This document shows positions 60,634 to 64,000 of a DNA stretch of 64,000 nt, piece by piece (the stretch's first letter is position 1; each line of letters begins with the position of its first letter). The notes beneath the pieces are model-generated. The model had not been told where the DNA came from, did not search any database, and saw nothing but the letters and a program-made list of their open reading frames with translations. The stretch lies in contig NZ_JAUTAU010000001.1 in the NCBI RefSeq assembly GCF_030818775.1, positions 578,001 through 642,000 on the forward strand, read 5' to 3'. The position numbers were made by a program, and so were the translations under genes. The DNA comes from Bacillus sp. SORGH_AS_0510. GTDB lineage: Bacteria > Bacillota > Bacilli > Bacillales > Cytobacillaceae.

Positions 60634-62133
60634 ATGAACTATGTAATCGGAATTGATTTAGGTACTGGAAGCGTGAAAGCAATCCTGGTAAATGAAAAAG
60701 GAAAGATTTGCGGAGAAAGCTCTGCCTCCTATCCGCTTATTCATGAAAAATCAGGGTATAGTGAACAAAACCCTGAGCAATGGGTCATCCAAACAATATC
60801 AGCTATTCAGAAATTGCTGCATAATAGCGGGATTCAGGGCAGTAGTGTGGAAGGAATTAGTTTTTCCGGTCAAATGCACGGACTTGTTTTGTTGGATGAA
60901 GATCAGCGGATTCTTAGGAACGCAATATTATGGAATGACACTCGTACAACTGCGCAGTGCAGGAAGATTACTAAGAAACTAGGAGATAAGCTAGAAACAA
61001 TAGCTAAAAATCCTGCCTTGGAGGGATTTACTTTACCGAAATTGTTATGGGTGAAGGAAAATGAACCAGAAATTTTCAAACAAGCGAACGTGTTCCTTCT
61101 TCCAAAGGACTATGTACGCTACCGTTTTACTGGTCAGATTGCAATGGATTATTCAGATGCAGCTGGCACCCTTCTATTAGATGTCATCAACAAAGAGTGG
61201 AGTCCAGAAATTTTAAAAGCCTTTAGCATTCCGAAAAATCTTTGCCCTGCTTTGGTAGAATCAACGGGATTTGCAGGTAATCTTTTGCCTGAAATTGCGG
61301 AGAAATGTGGTTTGTCACCTGCTGTTAAAGTTTTTGCAGGAGGTGCAGACAATGCCTGCGGCGCCATTGGAGCAGGAATTCTATCACAAGGTGACACATT
61401 GTGCAGTATCGGAACTTCTGGAGTCATTCTTTCCCATGAAGAAAGTCGGGACACTGACTATAATGGCAAATTACACTTTTTTAATCACTGCAAACCAAAC
61501 GCTTTCTATGGTATGGGTGTCACACTTGCAGCCGGTTATAGTCTCACATGGTTTAAAGACACCTTTGCAAATGACCGACCATTTCAAGAATTATTGGAGC
61601 CTATTGATAGAATCCCAGCTGGTTCAGCGGGTCTTCTATTTACCCCCTATTTAACAGGAGAGCGTACCCCACATGCGGATTCAATAATCCGTGGGAGTTT
61701 CATTGGAATAGACAGTGCACATACTCTGGCTCATTTTACCCGTGCAGTTATAGAAGGCATAACGTTTTCTTTAAGAGAGTCGCTGGAGATCCTGAAAAAT
61801 GCAGGAAAATCCATTCAAACCATTGTTTCCATTGGCGGCGGTGCCAAAAATGAAACCTGGCTTCAAATTCAAGCCGATGTATTTCAGGCAGAGATTGTCC
61901 AACTTGAGAGTCAACAAGGACCTGCACTGGGAGCAGCCATCATTGCAGCAGTCGGCTGTAATTGGTTTGAGACGCTTGAGCAATGTACTCAGGCATTTGT
62001 GCATAAAGGGAAATCCTTTTATCCCAACCAAGAACAAGTATTTATATATGAAGAACTCTATAATATATATCGGACGGTTTACCAACATACTTTACACCTA
62101 AATAGAGAGCTTGCGAAATTTCGGAATGAGTAG
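60634..62133 (+). CDS. xylB: Xylulokinase
   Basis: A 499-residue FGGY kinase very similar in plan to B. subtilis XylB. Motifs: YVIGIDLGTGSVKAILVN, GYSEQNPEQWVIQTI, ISFSGQMHGLVLLDEDQR, ILWNDTRTTAQC, GADNACGAIGAGI, CSIGTSGVIL, PYLTGERTPHADS and VSIGGGAKNETWLQIQADVF. It phosphorylates D-xylulose to xylulose 5-phosphate, the co-substrate of transketolase. Erythritol kinase (EryA) is also FGGY-type, but the close XylB likeness favours xylulose. GGAGGTGG precedes ATG 60634. Confidence 0.93.
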   Translation: MNYVIGIDLGTGSVKAILVNEKGKICGESSASYPLIHEKSGYSEQNPEQWVIQTISAIQKLLHNSGIQGSSVEGISFSGQMHGLVLLDEDQRILRNAILWNDTRTTAQCRKITKKLGDKLETIAKNPALEGFTLPKLLWVKENEPEIFKQANVFLLPKDYVRYRFTGQIAMDYSDAAGTLLLDVINKEWSPEILKAFSIPKNLCPALVESTGFAGNLLPEIAEKCGLSPAVKVFAGGADNACGAIGAGILSQGDTLCSIGTSGVILSHEESRDTDYNGKLHFFNHCKPNAFYGMGVTLAAGYSLTWFKDTFANDRPFQELLEPIDRIPAGSAGLLFTPYLTGERTPHADSIIRGSFIGIDSAHTLAHFTRAVIEGITFSLRESLEILKNAGKSIQTIVSIGGGAKNETWLQIQADVFQAEIVQLESQQGPALGAAIIAAVGCNWFETLEQCTQAFVHKGKSFYPNQEQVFIYEELYNIYRTVYQHTLHLNRELAKFRNE

Positions 62134-62728
62134 GAAAGTATTATCTATGGCACCTAAGAGTAAATAGAGCGACTGTGAGCATTCGTGGTCGCTGCTTAAG
62201 AATCTTCATAGTCACCAATTTGAGTTCATTTTTATAAAAGAAAGGTTTAAAAGATAGAAGTCAGTTGTCGACATTCTTTTTGATAGTTTTCAGGCAAGAA
62301 TCCAATGTTTATTAGGGAACCACTTATTTTAACCAATCGTTTGATTAGTATCGGAAAAGGGCGAAAGAGATAGATTTGAGTCAGCTAAAGAGAAAAGGCT
62401 AGGGTTTTGTGGAATGGTAGGGGAATATAGGGAAAGGATTATCGACATTCTTTTTATGCGATTTTGGTCAGGAATATGTAAATGGAGCGGTTCGTGGGAC
62501 TTTTAATTAATCGTTTAATTAGTATAGCAGATAGGGAAAATTGAAGAATTCTGTTGGTTAATGGGGGATTTGCCTAGCTTGTAGCTATTCATTTTGGCTG
62601 GAATTTAGTTGGGGATGTTGCTAGTAGGGGCTTACCTATATAGAGCAGGCATGTAGCTACCGACCCGGTCTTTTTATATTAGGCTCTGATACAACTAAAT
62701 GTTGATTTCACTGTGGATGGAAAAATAA
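62134..62728. other. Gene-free repeat region after xylB
   Basis: Holds the element copy D (62268-62530). The remainder (62134-62267 and 62546-62728) shows no gene, terminator or known motif beyond AT-rich sequence. Confidence 0.5.
62268..62530. repeat. Two-half-unit intergenic element, copy D
   Basis: TCGACA at 62268 with palindrome TAACCAATC/GTTTGATTA centred at 62338 (70 bp). TCGACA at 62442 with palindrome TAATTAATC/GTTTAATTA centred at 62512 (70 bp). Centres are 174 bp apart. The copy is closest to copy C. Confidence 0.8.
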
Positions 62729-62903
62729 CGGAAAATTTCCGCTTATATGATTAAAATCATTGGTATATTGGCTTATTTAGAGCAGTTAAGCGGAATTTCT
62801 CCGCTTAATTGTTCTTAAGCTTCCTCATATACAATAGACGGAATTTTTCCGCCTATTTCTGCCTTTTAAGCTTCCTCTACATCCAATTGCCGGAAAATCT
62901 CCG
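62729..62903. repeat. Four CGGAAAATTTCCG-type short palindromes
   Basis: 13-bp boxes at 62729, 62791, 62839 and 62891 (CGGAAAATTTCCG, CGGAATTTCTCCG, CGGAATTTTTCCG, CGGAAAATCTCCG), 48-62 bp apart. Each is followed by CTTA- or CTAT-like bases. Confidence 0.7.
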
Positions 62904-62945
62904 CTATGATTTGTGGAGTTCTCGTGCCAGGCACCACCCGAACTT

Positions 62946-63401
62946 TTAAAGGATCTCTGCCAATTGTTCTTCTGAAATTACTTTTAACCCATTTCTTTTT
63001 AGTAAAGCAGTAGTGACTCCCATTCCCGTCATTTTTTTCCCGGTAAACTCACCGTTATATATGGTTGAGCTGCCGCAAGATGGGCTATTTTCCTTTAAAA
63101 CTACCAATGTCGCTTGTAATTCTATCGCTTTTTCTAGAGTTGAATAGGCTCCTTTTATGTATTGTTGGGTCACATCTTTACCTGATTGATCAACAACTTT
63201 AGCGTTTCCATCCAGTACATCTTCGCCGTTTCCACCAATAATCTCTGCTGGTTCTCTAGGCGTTGAAAACCCACCAAGTAGTTCTGGGCATATTGTTATA
63301 GCTTTATTTTCTTCTACCAATTTACTAATTTTGTCATTTAAACAATTTGTCCCGTTATATCTCACATCTAACCCTGCTAAGCAGGAACTCACCAAAATCA
63401 T
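62946..63401 (-). CDS. DUF523-family protein
   Basis: A 151-residue protein of the YbbK/DUF523 family. It begins MILVSSCLAGLDVRYNGTNC and has CPELLGGFSTPREPAEI and LVVLKENSPSCGSSTIYNGE. The conserved cysteines (in SSCLAG, TICPELL and SPSCGS) may bind metal or act in sulfur chemistry; members have been linked to thiouracil desulfuration, but the native role is unclear. GAAGGGGGTT precedes the start. Confidence 0.92.
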   Translation of the reverse strand: MILVSSCLAGLDVRYNGTNCLNDKISKLVEENKAITICPELLGGFSTPREPAEIIGGNGEDVLDGNAKVVDQSGKDVTQQYIKGAYSTLEKAIELQATLVVLKENSPSCGSSTIYNGEFTGKKMTGMGVTTALLKRNGLKVISEEQLAEIL

Positions 63402-63638
63402 GTACTAACCCCCTTCTGCTCAATCCTTCTAAGTGAATTTTACTGGATTTTCGTTCCAGTCACCACTAGGATTGTATAGAAAGTTGATAGAATGATTATT
63501 GTGGGAAGTTGGATGGAACTTGGAAACTCTAATTAAATTCTTTATAATACAGTTTGATAGAGTTTACCTTAATTTGGTTAAGTACACGGAGCCAAGAAAA
63601 CTTACATATAGAAACTACAAGGGGGGACTGAGGATAAA

Positions 63639-64000
63639 ATGACGAAACATGAGGCGAAAATTAACGTAAATAAAAATGAATTTGTTTGGGACAAAAAGGC
63701 AGGGTTATTTTTATTTGATGGTGCTCCCGCTCTTTTATTCTGGGATTCTGCAATCAAATTATTTCTTGAGACTATAGAAGAAGTGTCTGGTAAAGAAGCA
63801 AGCAGGACTGTGTTCGAGTCAACCGGCTACCAAATGGGGCACCTTGTCACTTCCTACTACGAAGGAAGAGAGGATTATGAACAACTATTAGCAGACTACG
63901 GGGATATATAGAAATGCTGGTTGGGGAAAATATGACATTGTTGATTTTTCTTTTGAAGAAAAGACAGCCACCATCCGATTGATCAATAGCTGGGAACACA
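63639..64000 (+). pseudogene. V4R/XylR_N-type sensor protein, 5' part, frameshifted
   Basis: The first 90 residues (FVWDKKAGLFLFDGAPALLF, VFESTGYQMGHLVTSYYEGR, LLADYGDI) end at TAG 63909. The sequence continues in another frame with YRNAGWGKYDIVDFSFEEK and TATIRLINSWEH to the window end, as expected for one longer ligand-binding domain of the XylR N-terminal/V4R type. The break is close to GGGG at 63899-63902. The gene runs off the window, so downstream output domains are unknown. GGGGGGACTGAGG precedes ATG 63639. Confidence 0.6.

Noticed and set aside
63639..63911. Complete 90-aa protein
   Set aside because: Sequence continuing in another frame completes the same domain, so the stop is due to a shift.

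Overview
The window looks like a low-to-moderate G+C Firmicutes chromosome, most likely a Bacillaceae (Bacillus/Neobacillus-like) organism. Reasons: strong AGGAGG-type ribosome binding sites, sigma-A promoters, ComK, CBO0543-family membrane proteins, YolD and XtrA relatives, a Bacillales EAR RNA inside an exopolysaccharide operon, and many short palindromic repeats between genes. No tRNA, rRNA, CRISPR array or intact insertion sequence was seen.

Layout. 1-4.7 kb: a large secreted Ig-repeat protein with C-terminal wall-binding-type repeats, preceded by a 21-bp-phased repeat array. 5-7.4 kb: a second, unrelated 21-bp-phased array, then three tandem CBO0543 membrane proteins and a one-helix protein. 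7.9-12 kb: a signalling block (PAS-GAF histidine kinase, LytTR response regulator, EAL protein, second LytTR regulator). 12.3-28.2 kb: a capsule/exopolysaccharide operon (Wzz-like protein, BY-kinase, PHP phosphatase, EAR antitermination RNA with terminator, UDP-glucose pyrophosphorylase, priming transferase, glycosyltransferases, pyruvyl transferase, acetyltransferase, UDP-galactopyranose mutase, polymerase, flippase), closed by a convergent LCP-family gene. 29.8-47.3 kb: an accessory, repeat-rich region with three c-di-GMP-I riboswitches (two lead into proteins of 41 and 35 residues, one into a diguanylate cyclase), XtrA-like and membrane proteins, a sigma factor, two XRE regulators, ComK, a winged-helix-like protein, YolD with a LexA-like box, a PAS-MCP protein, a J-domain protein, two lipoproteins, and an unrecognised two-gene membrane-associated module (43.6-45.5 kb). 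47.3-62.1 kb: a carbohydrate cluster. 62.1-64 kb: repeats, a DUF523 protein and a partial, frameshifted gene.

How genes work together. c-di-GMP signalling (EAL, GGDEF, three riboswitches), the LytTR regulators and the exopolysaccharide operon form a plausible surface/biofilm programme. The sugar cluster combines a DhaK/DhaL kinase, EryC-like epimerase, triosephosphate-isomerase-like and RpiB-like isomerases, an ABC sugar importer, transaldolase, transketolase, GlpX and xylulokinase. This is what is needed to bring a C4 ketose (erythrulose or a tetritol-derived sugar) to erythrose 4-phosphate and feed it into the non-oxidative pentose phosphate pathway. A DeoR-family gene sits in the middle, and a shared 13-bp motif lies at three of the cluster's promoters.

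The most unusual structure I see is a dispersed intergenic element. It has two half-units, each a TCGACA box 70-72 bp before an AT-rich palindrome centred on CG, with the two palindromes 173-175 bp apart. Four copies keep this geometry although their sequences have diverged. Three genes (a GT2 glycosyltransferase, dhaL and the last gene) are broken by apparent one-base shifts, two clearly at homopolymers, so sequencing error must be considered for all three.
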